DNA from: Enterovibrio norvegicus DSM 15893
Lineage (GTDB): Bacteria; Pseudomonadota; Gammaproteobacteria; Enterobacterales; Vibrionaceae
Direction of reading: 5' to 3'
Assembly (NCBI RefSeq): GCF_900115495.1
Contig: NZ_FOWR01000013.1
Coordinates: 62,001 to 126,000, forward strand
Length of the DNA stretch: 64,000 nt
Made by a program: the position numbers and the translations under genes. Shown here one piece after another: positions 31,750 through 42,800 of this stretch. Position 1 is the stretch's first letter. Every line of letters starts with the position of its first letter. The notes under the pieces are model-generated. The model did not search any database, was not told the DNA's origin, and saw only the letters and a list, made by a program, of their open reading frames with translations.

Positions 31750-34700
31750 TTAAATGCAGTGAGTTATTTTCTTAGGTGTGACTAGTCTTCTGGCTTTTTT
31801 CCAGTTCCTTATTGAACGTCCTCCTTGTATTTCATAATTGATGGTCACTTGCTTAATATTGTGTTTTTTCAATGTCAGCAGTGAGCCTGAAAAATCATAG
31901 GGAACCAGTCTCAGGGAGCCTCCGGCCATATCCTGAAGGAAATCGGGAAATGCGCCTTCGCCATCCCAGGCTTTATTCAAAATGAAATCGCCAAAATCGA
32001 TGCTGATTTTGGTGGTGAGACAGGAAGAGGGCTGCCATTTGAACGCCTGCTTCTTGTCATAGTTATGGTTGACCAAAGTCTGTTCGCCGCTTTCACAGGA
32101 AAGTGAAAGGGTGGTTTTTTGCGGGTAAGTTAACGCATCCCGGTTGACGGTAACGGGTAGAGACCGAATGCGCACCGTATATTCCTGTCGCTGCGAACCC
32201 CGAACATACGCCCCCCGTTCCACTAAGTTGAAAAAGGTGGGCTGGAACTCAATTTGTTTCCCTTGCACCATTTTGGGCTTCCAGCCTCTCCCATCAAGGC
32301 TGACAAAAGGGGTGAGCTGTTGGGTAAGAAAGGTATCTAACAACCCTTTTTTTTCATACAGTCGCTGTACTTTTTCGTTGTTGGGCAGGTACTTGAGTGG
32401 CCCGAGCACGTCACTTTCCCATGCACTTTGTATGCGGCAGGCGGCGGTTTCCATGTTGGATTGGAGCATAAACTGGTAGATATTGTTGAAAAGCTGATAG
32501 CCCCCCAGCGATGTTGAGCCGGGCGCTAAGGCCAATAAATTCTCTAGTCGCTGTGTGGCCGTAAAAGCATCTTCTATGCCAGCACCGGAATCTGCGCCGC
32601 TTAGCCATCGCCCCAGGCTTTCTGTCACTTTGGACTGATTATCAATATTCTGGTTTTGCACCACCATGGCTTGAGTGAATGCGCCAACCCATTCTTTGCC
32701 TTTTTCTATTTTTTCTAAATATGCGCTGTCCCCTTCGACCAGACTGTTGACTGCCGAATCTAAAAACGCCTGTCCTTTATTCAGGTTGTCTTGTTCTTTC
32801 TCCGCCCAGTAGCCTTTTAACATCGTTTCCGCAAGCGTGAGGGAACGTAAGCTCACATCATTGATTGCTGCTATGGCCTGCAGCGCTTTAAGGGTTCTTT
32901 GCTGCAAGATGGCAAAAGGATTGTCGGGTTGGTTCACCGTGAGAGACACCATACGCCTTTCTGCCATGGTCATGCCTTCGCCGGTCTGGTTGAAGTTCAG
33001 GTTAAGGTTGCGCCAATGTTCGAGGTATTGAACGGCATAACCACTGTTGAAACGAGAAACCTGACTGTTGTCGACCAACTTCAAGGCGCTGAGTGTGGTC
33101 AGCAAGGCTTGAATGTGTTGATAGCCCTGTTCGGTATATGCCCCCGGTATTTTAAGCGGACTCACTAAAGGTAATTGCCAGAACTCATTGGAGCTGACAG
33201 GTCGATTGTGGTGATTTGCCCAGTTGACCAACCAGGAGAGTTCACCGTTGATCGCAAGCAGATTGTTCAACTGGTTGTCGAGCTGGGCACGCAATGCGAG
33301 CAATTGTTTAGGCTGGGTGTTAAAGCCTAGGTAGGCGTTAAACAGTGATTCGTATACACCTTGGTATAGCCAGGGGGTTTCGCTGTCTTCTGCTTGTCCC
33401 ACCGGCGTTGAAAGCGTGATGGGGTGATAAGTATCGTTGAGGGTAGCATCGACTCCCTTTAGCTGGGAGGCGAAATTATCAATCACGGCACCGAGCGCCA
33501 CACTGGGGTCTCCTGCATGTTTGAGCCACTGCAATTGCCGTTGGTTGGTGGGGTGGATGACCTGACGGTGAAAGTTCTCGCTGTATATGTCTTTCGCGTT
33601 AGCAAGGGCGATAACCATCGGTTCCTTTAAGCTGACAGGCTGCAAATAACGGGGGGGCAATTCGCGCTCGAAACCAGCAATCTGGGTATGTAAATCTGAC
33701 AGCCTAAGCAAGCTTTGTTCGGGCGACGTATTTTGCTTCGCATGTTGTTGAAGGTTCACCAGACTGTTCTGTAGGGCTGATAGCTGGTTGTGACCTTGCC
33801 AAAACACATAGGTGAGGGTGAGTGCACCTACCGTGAGGATGGCAACAAATACGCCACCTAGGGTGTAGACTTTTTTCCGTTGAACATTTAACCATGCGCT
33901 GCTCGGGTGGTATGCCGCTCGCTGACTGGGTAACAAGTGTGAAAAGAAATCGTGAAGAAAGAGACCGTGTTCCCTCTCAGGGCCTGTACTTTGGCTGATT
34001 TGCGAGAAACAGGCGCTTTGGGTGGGGTGTTGTTGTCTGGCACTGGAAAGGTAGATCCCTCTCAGTAACACGGCTTCATGATATTTCCCATGACCAAACG
34101 CGGATCTGGCGAACTGGTTCAATACTGCTTTCAACGCTTTCAGCTCGTCCGTTAGGCTGAGCTCAGCGCATGAGACCTGATTCGGAGAAAGCAGTGATAA
34201 CGCATCAATTCGGTCACACAGATCGTTCAATGCCATGTCAATAAAGTCGGAGGCTTCCGACGTCTGCTCAATGGTGATGCCCAGCGCCTCTTTTTGCTTG
34301 TCGGCGCTGAGCTGTTCAGCAAATTCGTTGAAACCGAATATGTGATCGGCTTTAGTTATCATTAAATATACAGATACACGTGCTTTTAATTCTGTCGTCA
34401 GCGCGTTGAGTCGATTAGCAATGTAAGTGCCGTATTTTTTTATTCTCTCTGCATCGCCTTCCACCAGCATTTCTGCGGGTAAGGTAACCACAATGCCATT
34501 GATTGGTTCGCGTTTTCGGTGTTTTCCGAGCAGTGTGAGAAATTCCTGCCATTCGTATTCATCCTCGTCACCATTAAGCGGCAGGGTGTATCTTCCTGCG
34601 GTATCGAGCACGACGGCATCTTCAAAAAACCACCAATCACAGGTGTCGGTAGAATCGGCGTTTAACTTTGGACCTGCTTTGGAAATTAACGACGTTAAAC

Positions 34701-35121
34701 CGCATTTTCGTAGCGCGGATGTTTTTCCGGAGTCGGTTTCACCGAGCACCAAAAACCATGGTAAGGCATGCACGGGGTCGCCCTGTGCCGACAACTTCGA
34801 TTTCTTTAGTGTGTCTATGGCAGCCAAGAACTGGCTTTTTACCTCGGTTTGGCGATGTTTGTGTTGCTCTTCCGTGGTGTCCAGTTGCGGCTGGTCATGG
34901 GTGACCATACGTTTAATGAGACGCTTTTGCCGACGTCGACGTATCCATTTCGCCAGTGACACCAGAGTGAAGGCAAACGCACAGATCAATAAGGCACCGA
35001 TTGCGCCATACCACCATGGCCATTGGTTTTTATTCACGGTGTAAAAAAGTGCTGCTGATAAAAGCAGTAACAGGGTGATTAAACAAAGCCAACCCATTAA
35101 CGCCAGGATTTTCTTTTTCAT
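31750..35121 (-). CDS. tssM: T6SS membrane-complex protein TssM (IcmF)
   Basis: A 1123-residue inner-membrane protein, usual size for TssM. Two N-terminal membrane segments (about 5-26 and 36-58) precede a cytoplasmic domain with a Walker A motif, GETDSGKTSAL (about 127), and DTAGRYTLP as the Walker B region. This is the GTPase-like fold whose activity varies between systems. A third membrane segment lies at about 415-438 (GGVFVAILTVGALTLTYVFW). The large periplasmic C-terminus binds TssJ. With TssL and TssJ it forms the trans-envelope complex; those genes lie just upstream in the order J-K-L-M. Confidence 0.95.
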   Translation of the reverse strand: MKKKILALMGWLCLITLLLLLSAALFYTVNKNQWPWWYGAIGALLICAFAFTLVSLAKWIRRRRQKRLIKRMVTHDQPQLDTTEEQHKHRQTEVKSQFLAAIDTLKKSKLSAQGDPVHALPWFLVLGETDSGKTSALRKCGLTSLISKAGPKLNADSTDTCDWWFFEDAVVLDTAGRYTLPLNGDEDEYEWQEFLTLLGKHRKREPINGIVVTLPAEMLVEGDAERIKKYGTYIANRLNALTTELKARVSVYLMITKADHIFGFNEFAEQLSADKQKEALGITIEQTSEASDFIDMALNDLCDRIDALSLLSPNQVSCAELSLTDELKALKAVLNQFARSAFGHGKYHEAVLLRGIYLSSARQQHPTQSACFSQISQSTGPEREHGLFLHDFFSHLLPSQRAAYHPSSAWLNVQRKKVYTLGGVFVAILTVGALTLTYVFWQGHNQLSALQNSLVNLQQHAKQNTSPEQSLLRLSDLHTQIAGFERELPPRYLQPVSLKEPMVIALANAKDIYSENFHRQVIHPTNQRQLQWLKHAGDPSVALGAVIDNFASQLKGVDATLNDTYHPITLSTPVGQAEDSETPWLYQGVYESLFNAYLGFNTQPKQLLALRAQLDNQLNNLLAINGELSWLVNWANHHNRPVSSNEFWQLPLVSPLKIPGAYTEQGYQHIQALLTTLSALKLVDNSQVSRFNSGYAVQYLEHWRNLNLNFNQTGEGMTMAERRMVSLTVNQPDNPFAILQQRTLKALQAIAAINDVSLRSLTLAETMLKGYWAEKEQDNLNKGQAFLDSAVNSLVEGDSAYLEKIEKGKEWVGAFTQAMVVQNQNIDNQSKVTESLGRWLSGADSGAGIEDAFTATQRLENLLALAPGSTSLGGYQLFNNIYQFMLQSNMETAACRIQSAWESDVLGPLKYLPNNEKVQRLYEKKGLLDTFLTQQLTPFVSLDGRGWKPKMVQGKQIEFQPTFFNLVERGAYVRGSQRQEYTVRIRSLPVTVNRDALTYPQKTTLSLSCESGEQTLVNHNYDKKQAFKWQPSSCLTTKISIDFGDFILNKAWDGEGAFPDFLQDMAGGSLRLVPYDFSGSLLTLKKHNIKQVTINYEIQGGRSIRNWKKARRLVTPKKITHCI

Positions 35122-35144
35122 TCCACTTCTCGTTAGTTGTGTAA

Positions 35145-35780
35145 TTACACAATCAGCTGCTTAAGCAATAATTCCCGATAGATAAAGAAGAGCCCTATAA
35201 CAAAGCCCACACCGATGACCAGCATGATGAACAGTCCTTTTACTCCCATAGCAGGTCTTAGAGGAACGTCTGACATGCCTGATGAGGTGTAGGTATTAAG
35301 TGCAGGAATTTTTATATTGAAAATTTCAAGAAGTGATTGGCGGAACTGGTTCAACGCTGGCTCACCATCATTGTAATATTTGCCTTTAAAACCGGCATTA
35401 AGGCACATCGCATAAACACGCAGTACATCGACCAACGCCTTTTGTTCTGCAGCTGTGGCGCTCTGATATTCGTTAATGAGCATGTTTAAACGCTCGAAAA
35501 AGAGCTCTCCCCCACAAGTGGTCTTGAAGTGGCGAGTCTGTAAGGGTTTCCATTGGGTATCCCTTGCCCAAGCGGAAGCCAGCAGTCTTTCATCTGCCCA
35601 TACATAGAGTGCAAATAAAGCGAGGTTCGCGCGCTTGTTTGACGATGTGCTCATCCCTTGCTCCAGTTCGATGCACCTTTTTTGTAGCTGCGCAACGAGC
35701 TCTTCGTGGGGAGTGGGTAGCCTGTTTTCTGCGATCGCGGATGTTGTCGCCATAAATTGGCGTATTTGACTATCATTCAT
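35145..35780 (-). CDS. tssL: T6SS membrane-complex protein TssL (DotU family)
   Basis: A 211-residue DotU-type protein. The cytoplasmic helical domain has ALFALYVWADERLLASAWA and the family stretch FFERLNMLINEY. A single C-terminal membrane segment spans about 183-204 (LFIMLVIGVGFVIGLFFIY). No peptidoglycan-binding OmpA-like extension is present, so this is the short form and cell-wall anchoring must come from another protein. Six bases from tssK. Confidence 0.93.
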   Translation of the reverse strand: MNDSQIRQFMATTSAIAENRLPTPHEELVAQLQKRCIELEQGMSTSSNKRANLALFALYVWADERLLASAWARDTQWKPLQTRHFKTTCGGELFFERLNMLINEYQSATAAEQKALVDVLRVYAMCLNAGFKGKYYNDGEPALNQFRQSLLEIFNIKIPALNTYTSSGMSDVPLRPAMGVKGLFIMLVIGVGFVIGLFFIYRELLLKQLIV

Positions 35781-35786
35781 TGCTGT

Positions 35787-37160
35787 CTACTTCCTCAGCA
35801 CATAGAGTGTGACTTGGGCACCCTCATCAGTTGGCCAGAACAAGGCAAGCTGGCCTTCTTCTACTGTTTCCTGCCAGAGTTCATGAGTCACATCGATTTC
35901 ACAGTAAACCCCTTGTTCTTCTTTGGGTAATCCCCGTGGGGAGGTGCTGTGGGGTTGTAACGGAATACCAGAAAGCGCCCGCATGAGAATGGTGCTTAAC
36001 ATGGATTCTGGTGCCAGCTTTATGAGGTGGCTGAGTGCCTCTTCAATGTCTTCACGGTGTTGTCCTTCAAACAACAACCAGAATTGATAGTCTTCGTTAA
36101 AGACGTCTTCTTCTATTTGGCAATACCAGGTTTCTTGCTGTTGACTGAACCTGATCACATGTTGAGGGCCTACCGTGATCGTGTTTAGGGCTTGCTTTAT
36201 TTGTGTTTGAAGTTCATCAAAAATCTGGCTGAGATTTTCATGATCGTATTCCGGCCAACGCTCCCTTCCAGGTTCACCGACAACAGACAACTGGCTCACG
36301 AAACTGCTTAGCTTAGCCACAATGGAGCAAACATCTGACCAGGCTTTTCTCGGATGGAGGATAGGGGTTTCTGTCACATCCTGAATTTTCCAAGCGCATT
36401 CCACGAGCACCCCAAGAACAAGCATTAACCCGAAGTCATTACCTCCCTGTTCAAGCAGTTCTTCCGCGGTGGGTTTGAACCTTTCAATGTGTTTTGCCCG
36501 GGATAAAATGTGATCGCGAATATCAATAAGCTGGTTTTTAAGTCGTTGTGAGTGTTGAACATTAATAAGAGGTGGCACATAGTCAGATGCCAAGCGCAAC
36601 ATCCCGCTTTCATGCTCAAGGCGCGCAATGGGTAAAAGGTCGTAGTCACTGATGTGTTCAAGCTCTGATTCAAAAAAAATCTTGACTAGAAACTTCATGC
36701 TACGAACGTCAGCATTCAGCCCTTTCCCATAAAGATCAGGCACAGAATCCACGTCTTCCGGTATATAGAAGCGAGATTCTAATGCGTTAGACAGTTGATC
36801 TCGGGCCATTTCGTCAGCATTGGCACCTTCCCTTTGCCAACGCTTGATGCCGAGGTAAATGTTTGTTGTTCGTCCCGAAGGAATACTCTCATCGTCAAGC
36901 ACTCGCGTTAGTACGGTCGCCTCCTGTGGTACCCTGAATACACTTCCTTCGGGAAAGAAAAACTCGCCGCCACTAACGACAAGCCGACCCTGTTCCAGCT
37001 CATCAACCTGAATGTGAATGTCCTTTAACCCCCAGTGTTCGTTTCGTGTTAACTGGTCAATCCTGTTTTGTCGAGACTGAAGATACTGAGATTCCATTTG
37101 AAAATGCTGAGGTTGCAGCAACATACCCTGATGCCAATACACTGGTGTGATCTTGTCCAT
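35787..37160 (-). CDS. tssK: T6SS baseplate protein TssK
   Basis: A 457-residue TssK. The start MDKITPVYWHQGMLLQPQHF is the family signature, followed by the Glu/Arg-rich shoulder domain and a C-terminal head (about 330-457) that docks onto the membrane complex. TssK trimers join the TssF/TssG wedge to TssL/TssM. Full length, with no lesion seen. Confidence 0.95.
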   Translation of the reverse strand: MDKITPVYWHQGMLLQPQHFQMESQYLQSRQNRIDQLTRNEHWGLKDIHIQVDELEQGRLVVSGGEFFFPEGSVFRVPQEATVLTRVLDDESIPSGRTTNIYLGIKRWQREGANADEMARDQLSNALESRFYIPEDVDSVPDLYGKGLNADVRSMKFLVKIFFESELEHISDYDLLPIARLEHESGMLRLASDYVPPLINVQHSQRLKNQLIDIRDHILSRAKHIERFKPTAEELLEQGGNDFGLMLVLGVLVECAWKIQDVTETPILHPRKAWSDVCSIVAKLSSFVSQLSVVGEPGRERWPEYDHENLSQIFDELQTQIKQALNTITVGPQHVIRFSQQQETWYCQIEEDVFNEDYQFWLLFEGQHREDIEEALSHLIKLAPESMLSTILMRALSGIPLQPHSTSPRGLPKEEQGVYCEIDVTHELWQETVEEGQLALFWPTDEGAQVTLYVLRK

Positions 37161-37172
37161 GTCCTGCCTACC

Positions 37173-37739
37173 TTATTCCGTTTCTGTTTCAGACCAGAGG
37201 GACTGTTCACCCGCTTTTAGCCGCACAGCCAATTTACCGGGACGGTAATGGTCCGTTTCCCACAATAAACTGCCTGTGGTGGTGTAATCGGTTGGGAATG
37301 CATAAAGCTGGGTGACATTTTTGGTGTCCAAATTCCAATATCCCGCTACTACGGCGAGGAATCTGACGGCTTCATGTCTATCCATCACATCAGAAAGGGT
37401 TAGCCCCGGTTGAAGATAGAGCCGCTGATAAAATGCCACGGAAGGGCCAAAGCGTTCACATTCCAGCAACTGCCTCACTCCTTGCTCACTTTGGCTGAAT
37501 TGCACGAACTCAGCGCTGTCAGTCAGTTGGTAAACACACAACATCAGACTGGTTGGCGCGTCGTTATTCACATTGAGTCGTTCGTCAGCTTGTATGTGGT
37601 AGCTCACAGCAGATTTTTGCTTGGTCCACACCATTTGGTTGGGATGTTCCGCAGACGGTGGCAGTTCTTCGGCCAGCTCGTCCGAACTGGAACAAGCAGT
37701 GAGGCCGAATAACAACATGGCAAGGAGTGTGTATTTCAT
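37173..37739 (-). CDS. tssJ: T6SS outer-membrane lipoprotein TssJ
   Basis: A 188-residue lipoprotein. The signal has lipobox LTAC (Cys16) followed by Ser residues, so outer-membrane sorting is expected. The transthyretin-like domain follows, with NVNNDAPTSLMLCVYQL and the binding-loop region FVQFSQSEQGVRQLLECE. It binds the periplasmic tail of TssM. Directly upstream of tssK with a 12-base gap. Confidence 0.88.
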   Translation of the reverse strand: MKYTLLAMLLFGLTACSSSDELAEELPPSAEHPNQMVWTKQKSAVSYHIQADERLNVNNDAPTSLMLCVYQLTDSAEFVQFSQSEQGVRQLLECERFGPSVAFYQRLYLQPGLTLSDVMDRHEAVRFLAVVAGYWNLDTKNVTQLYAFPTDYTTTGSLLWETDHYRPGKLAVRLKAGEQSLWSETETE

Positions 37740-37744
37740 GACGG

Positions 37745-38146
37745 TTACCTCATTATCATGACTTTGGTTTGTGAAGGCGCGACGCCGTTTCCAACCGTAT
37801 TAGGCGACATGCCATTGTGCATAGAAGGGTGAATGAAGGTGGTTGCTGGCATACCGGCATGGATCACACATGCACTGCCTGTAGCATTCCGGCATGGGCC
37901 AATAATCATTGAGGAGGCGACACCGCCCATCACACCAGCTTCATCGCCACTGCTTAGCAATACTATGGTGTTGGTTGTGGCGGCAGGACCGCTCACGATG
38001 ATCACCTTGGTATTGGCGGTTGAGGGGTTAGACATGGATCTGTTCATCATGTTGGGGAAAGGGGCAGGTATGCCAAACGGCGGCGTTTTACATACGTCTG
38101 CCGGCGCCATGGAACTGCCTGAAACCGCATTGTTAGCCATGCACAT
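37745..38146 (-). CDS. PAAR-like DUF4150 spike-tip protein
   Basis: A 133-residue protein of the DUF4150 (PAAR-like) family: VCKTPPFGIPAPFPN near the N-terminus, SSGDEAGVMGGVASS in the middle and HNGMSPNTVG near the end. It would cap the VgrG spike. There is no C-terminal toxin extension; the protein ends soon after the core, so any effector must bind non-covalently. The start MCMANN offers two ATGs six bases apart; which is used is open. It lies beside DUF3540 and DUF2169 genes, as in other loci of this type. Confidence 0.82.
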   Translation of the reverse strand: MCMANNAVSGSSMAPADVCKTPPFGIPAPFPNMMNRSMSNPSTANTKVIIVSGPAATTNTIVLLSSGDEAGVMGGVASSMIIGPCRNATGSACVIHAGMPATTFIHPSMHNGMSPNTVGNGVAPSQTKVMIMR

Positions 38147-38155
38147 GTTGTTCTC

Positions 38156-38806
38156 CTATCCCAAATGAATTTTCTTGGCATCCATTGCCATGTGTTTACG
38201 AGCAATGTGTACGCTGTTTTCTGATTCCACTACATGGGAGCCTTCAACCCTCTGCGTGTGGCTGCCACAGCGTTGCTCATCATGCTCACGGACAGTGCGT
38301 ATACATCGCCCCAGTTTGCTGATGAGCCATTCCGTGTATGTTTCTGCCCGTTCGATCACTTGGTGGAGGACTGTAAGGGCTACATCAGCCTTTTCTGCAG
38401 TGAGCTTGACCTGGCTAGTGTGTACTTGAGTAGATTGGGTTTTCACGTTCATTTCACTCGCGACAAGCGCGGCTTTCGCCGGGGTTTGTAACGTCAAGCC
38501 CGCAAGACTTGAGAGTGTTAGTTTTTGGCCGGTATGCAGAGTCAAAGAGCCTGGGAAAGAAATATTGCCCTTCTCGACATTTGATTTCTCTAGCACACCA
38601 AGGATCCAGGATTGTCCACCCAGCATGGCAAGCATAACGGTGTCGCCCACCTCAGGAATCAACAAACAGCCAGCCGCCTTTTTAGCCGTGAGGCGACGGT
38701 TGTGAATAACGACAGTAAAAGTGCTGGTACAGACAGCATTCACGATGCCACTCGTCAGTTCACCTTCCGATTGGTGGGTGGACGTTTTTAATGGTGAAAC
38801 AACCAT
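38156..38806 (-). CDS. DUF3540 protein, T6SS spike-associated
   Basis: A 216-residue DUF3540 protein. The first 70 residues contain an OB-like stretch (GCLLIPEVGDTVMLAMLGGQ, then SWILGVLEK) resembling the VgrG/gp5 OB domain. The middle repeats (SLTLHTGQKLTLSSLAGLTLQ) look like a short beta-helix, and the tail is helical with a basic patch. Partners in related loci are DUF2169, DUF4150 and pentapeptide proteins, which together equip VgrG. Function is inferred only from this gene neighbourhood. Confidence 0.78.
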   Translation of the reverse strand: MVVSPLKTSTHQSEGELTSGIVNAVCTSTFTVVIHNRRLTAKKAAGCLLIPEVGDTVMLAMLGGQSWILGVLEKSNVEKGNISFPGSLTLHTGQKLTLSSLAGLTLQTPAKAALVASEMNVKTQSTQVHTSQVKLTAEKADVALTVLHQVIERAETYTEWLISKLGRCIRTVREHDEQRCGSHTQRVEGSHVVESENSVHIARKHMAMDAKKIHLG

Positions 38807-38821
38807 GATTATTCTCCCTAT

Positions 38822-39868
38822 TTATTTCCAGCTTTCTGCCTGCAATAGATCAGCATCTGTGCCGCTAGATCCACGTTTATCTGCCCTCGAAAAGTCGGCA
38901 TGCTCTAACTTAGTCCGGTGAAATTTTGTGTACATAAGGTTGCTTTCACTAAAATTTGCCAAACTCAAATCGGCATATGAAAAATCACAATACGGCATAT
39001 TAGCTTTATAAAAGAGAGCAGCAGAGCCAGACACAGATGTCAGTATGCTTTTGCCCAAATCTGCTTCGGTAAAATTAGAACCGGAAATTCTTGCCCCATC
39101 AAAAATACATCCACTCATTGATGCTCCCTTAAAGCAACTAAACTCTAAAGTAGCATTTTGAAATGCACAATTCCTTATAATAGAATGGGACCAATCCGAA
39201 TGTGAAAAGTCAGAATTATTAAAATAGCAATGTGCCATATTTATATTTGATAAATTAATCCCTCTCATATCACAATTATTTAGCTGGCAAGCTAAGACAC
39301 TTGTATCTGTAAGTTTTACATTCCTTAAGTCCTGATCATCCATAAAGCATTTATTGAGTCTACATCGCTCAAATACAACTTCTCCGAACTTTCCTCCTGA
39401 TATAATCATGGATTTCAACTTGACCTTTCTAAATGTCGCCTCAGACATTTTACAATCAGTCATCATCATGATATCAATTGAATTGTTAGACCAGTGACTA
39501 TGATGAAAACAACACACCTCTAATGAACAATGCTGAAAGTAACTTTCAGCTATCATGCAAGCATTCATCTGGCAATTTTTGAAAGAAGTGAATACCGCTT
39601 CGACTTTTTTCAATGAAGAGGACTGCATCAAACAACGTTCAAATATTGCATGTTTTAAATTTACATGACTGAAGTTTATTCTATTTAGTATACAGTTAAT
39701 AAAATGTGCATTCTCTAAATTAGTACCATGAAAATTACTTGAAGAAAAGTCACAATCTTCAAACGTTTTTCCTGAAAAGTCAGCATCAGATAAATTTGCA
39801 TTTTTTAGATTTATGCCTTTGATAAATTTAGATTCACCAAGTAGGTTTATAAAATCATGCTCTCTCAT
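38822..39868 (-). CDS. pentapeptide-repeat protein in the T6SS adaptor block
   Basis: A 348-residue protein made almost wholly of pentapeptide repeats of the A(D/N)Lxx type (for example LKNANLSDADFSGKTFEDCD and MSGCIFDGARISGSNFTEAD), which fold as a right-handed quadrilateral beta-helix. No catalytic domain is seen. The gene is AT-rich compared with tssK-tssM. It ends the repeats about 15 residues before its C-terminus. It sits directly downstream of the DUF2169 + pentapeptide gene, with which it shares the repeat type, so it may have arisen by duplication of that C-terminal part. A scaffold or effector-holding role is likelier than gyrase mimicry, but this is inference. Confidence 0.8.
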   Translation of the reverse strand: MREHDFINLLGESKFIKGINLKNANLSDADFSGKTFEDCDFSSSNFHGTNLENAHFINCILNRINFSHVNLKHAIFERCLMQSSSLKKVEAVFTSFKNCQMNACMIAESYFQHCSLEVCCFHHSHWSNNSIDIMMMTDCKMSEATFRKVKLKSMIISGGKFGEVVFERCRLNKCFMDDQDLRNVKLTDTSVLACQLNNCDMRGINLSNINMAHCYFNNSDFSHSDWSHSIIRNCAFQNATLEFSCFKGASMSGCIFDGARISGSNFTEADLGKSILTSVSGSAALFYKANMPYCDFSYADLSLANFSESNLMYTKFHRTKLEHADFSRADKRGSSGTDADLLQAESWK

Positions 39869-39878
39869 AATTTACACC

Positions 39879-42800
39879 TCAAATGCTCTTGTTTTCTTCG
39901 AGAATAGTGCGTTTAACATTACTATTTTTAAATACCCCTTCAGTAATATTAATATTTCTTACATCAGCGTTAAATAAAATAGCACCTTGAAAGTCAACAT
40001 CTGAAAAACTTGACTTTACCAACGAAGATTTCATTAAGTTAGCACCGATAAAACTACTTCCTTCCATATCCGTATTTCTAAGTTGCCCCTGCCTTATCTG
40101 AGCAAGATTAAAGTTACTTCTTATTATTCTACTTTCATTAATGTAGGCTTGATTTAGTATCGCACCTTGAAAGTTCGCATTATATATTTCAGCTTCAATA
40201 ACACTCAAACTGACTAGTTTTGCGTGCATAAAACTGGCGTTATTAAGTTTTGCTTCACTTAATGCTAAATAGGATATATCTGCATTATCCATACACATTG
40301 ATTCTGCTTTCACTCCCCATAAACAGCACCGCTCGCCTTGTGAATCAGAAAGATTTGTGTGGTTAAAGCTGGCATCGTTGAAGATGGATTTATTAAATAT
40401 GCACCCTTTCATTTGTGCGTTATCAAAGTTAGCTTCAAAAGCCATAACATTGGAAAAGTCAGCATTCATTAAATACGATTGAGAGAGATCGGCTTTATCT
40501 ATTTGCGACATTTGGAAATTTGCTTGTGTAAGATCTGCACCTATCAAAGACGCTTCAGTAAGATTCGCTCCGCTAAAGTCACAATGTATACACTGAGCTT
40601 TTGAAAATGACGCTCCTTGTATTAACGCAGAATTAAAGCTGCTCTCTGTAAGAATACATTCATCAAACTTGGCTTTTTCTGCCTGAATATCCTCCATTTT
40701 TGTATTCGCAAGATTACTGCCCGTCAAGTCTGCCCCTATGAGTATTGATTTTGATAAATCCGCACCTTCCAGTTGAATCTTAGCTAGGTCTAATCCCGTT
40801 AAATCAAGGGCTTGAAGTGATTCGCCATTGGCATAGGCTTGCTCCAACTCTTTACGCGTCAGTTTTCGACCGGCCATACCTTCTTTTTGTTTAATCACTT
40901 TCGCTTGTTCTTCCAGCGCTTGAACATTCTTCTCAGCTTGCTCGGCATCATCGATTAACTGATTCATTTCTTGGTTAAACGCTGCCTGTTTTTTCTTGGC
41001 TTCAGCCAGTTTTAATTTGATGTCTTCTAATGGGACATCTTTCATTGATTTCATCTTTGGCAGTAAGGTGTCAGGGCTCGGCTGATTGTTCAGCACATCT
41101 CTCATATCCTGATATGTCATCGGTGTGGCGGGCGCGTTTATTTGTGCCCTCGCCTTTTCTATTGCAGCATAAATGGGGGCTTTATCTTCTAAAAAGCGAC
41201 CCTGCTTTAATAAGGTTTCTTCTGTTTGAGCAAGGTGCTTTTCTGCCTGCTCCTGCATAAATTGCTCAGGCGGTTTTCCTTCGGTGTGTTTGTCGTATGT
41301 TGCTTGGATGAGCTCTTCTATTGAGGGCGGTTCAAGGGCTTCATCAGACACATAAGGTTGCAACCATTCTCGTGGTTCGTGTCCGTTTGCTATAAGGTCA
41401 TCCAAACATTCACAATCTTGCGGTAACTGCCAAGCGATGACATTGGGATGCAGGGCTTGCCAGGGTTCGAGTAAACTCTGGTCGCTATTGTTTCCAGCCG
41501 CAACGGGGATCAGAATACTTTCTGCGTGCGCTAATTCATCAGCTTGAATGAATGTGGCATCTTCGGCGACGATCACCATGATAGAGTCGTCAATGTCCTG
41601 CGCGATTTGCCAACCCAGAAATAATTCATCTGCAATGAGAACGTTTTTTCCCTCTGGTCCCGATCGCCAATTTACAGTTCGGCTGCCGGGAACTTGATAC
41701 TCCCCATTTGGGTCGCTCAGGTGGCTCGGTCTGACGGTGATGGATACAAACTTGTCGCCCTGATAGTTGGGCAGTAGCCATCCAGGACCAATCTCTAAGC
41801 TTTCATCCATATCAAGACCCCATTCTCTTGCCATAAAGGGGTAAGGCTTCTCTAAATAGCCCAGCATGTAGCGCTTAGCACTCACCGTTCTCAGACCGCT
41901 TGCCTGATATTCCTCCCAATGTTTTGAGACGGCTAATTCCCCCAGTGCCAGCAGACTACTGGCACGCAGATTCCAATCTTCCGGGTCTTTACCCACGTTA
42001 TTTATTTTTTCTTTTGCAGCTTGTAGTTTCTGTTGTGCATCTAACATTGCCCGATTGTTTGTCTTTTGAGGGTTGCCAGCCGCTTCTTTGCTCAAGCTTT
42101 CAGATTGTTTGTCTAATTTTTTCAGGCTTGATTGCTTAATTTCGTTGAGCTGATTTTTTTGTTGTTCTAACCCCTCCAAAAACTCACTGGTGTCTTCGCC
42201 AAATCCTTCGAGCATATCCGTCATAAAGGATCCGTAGTCTGCTATTCCGACGGTAAGGGTGGGTACCAGCCCTCTTAGCTGGGCGATTTCAAAATGACGT
42301 TGCCTCGCATTGTCTGCATTGGCTTTTTCTCTCTCCCGTTGAATAGCGAGTTCTTTGAGAGACGCTTCCTGAGAAGCGGCTTCATTGTCCGAAGGATCAA
42401 TGCCAGCCATTTTTGCTGCCTGCTCAGCAGGCGTGCTGTTTGCTTCTGCAAGGTAATGTTCGATAGGCAAAAGCTCGGAGCCCGGTGGCTCTAAGCCCAG
42501 CACTACCGTTTTTACGTCCAGAGCCTCATCGTCTGTAATTTCAATTACCCCGTGGTAAATGACTACGCCAAGCTCGACACTGGGAAAGAACCAAACCGTA
42601 TCGCGGTTCAGCGTGATTTCTGAAAATAGCGTGCTGTCTTCTGTTTCATGAAGCGCAAATGCCCTTGGCGTATGAGTGGGGATGCGCCCCGTCAAGACCG
42701 GTTGAGTGGGGTGGAGATTGACCAACTGGAACTCCGCACCTTCAGGTACCCATCCGGAAAGTTGTTGGTCGTTGGGGGCGACATTAAAGTAGTTGAGATC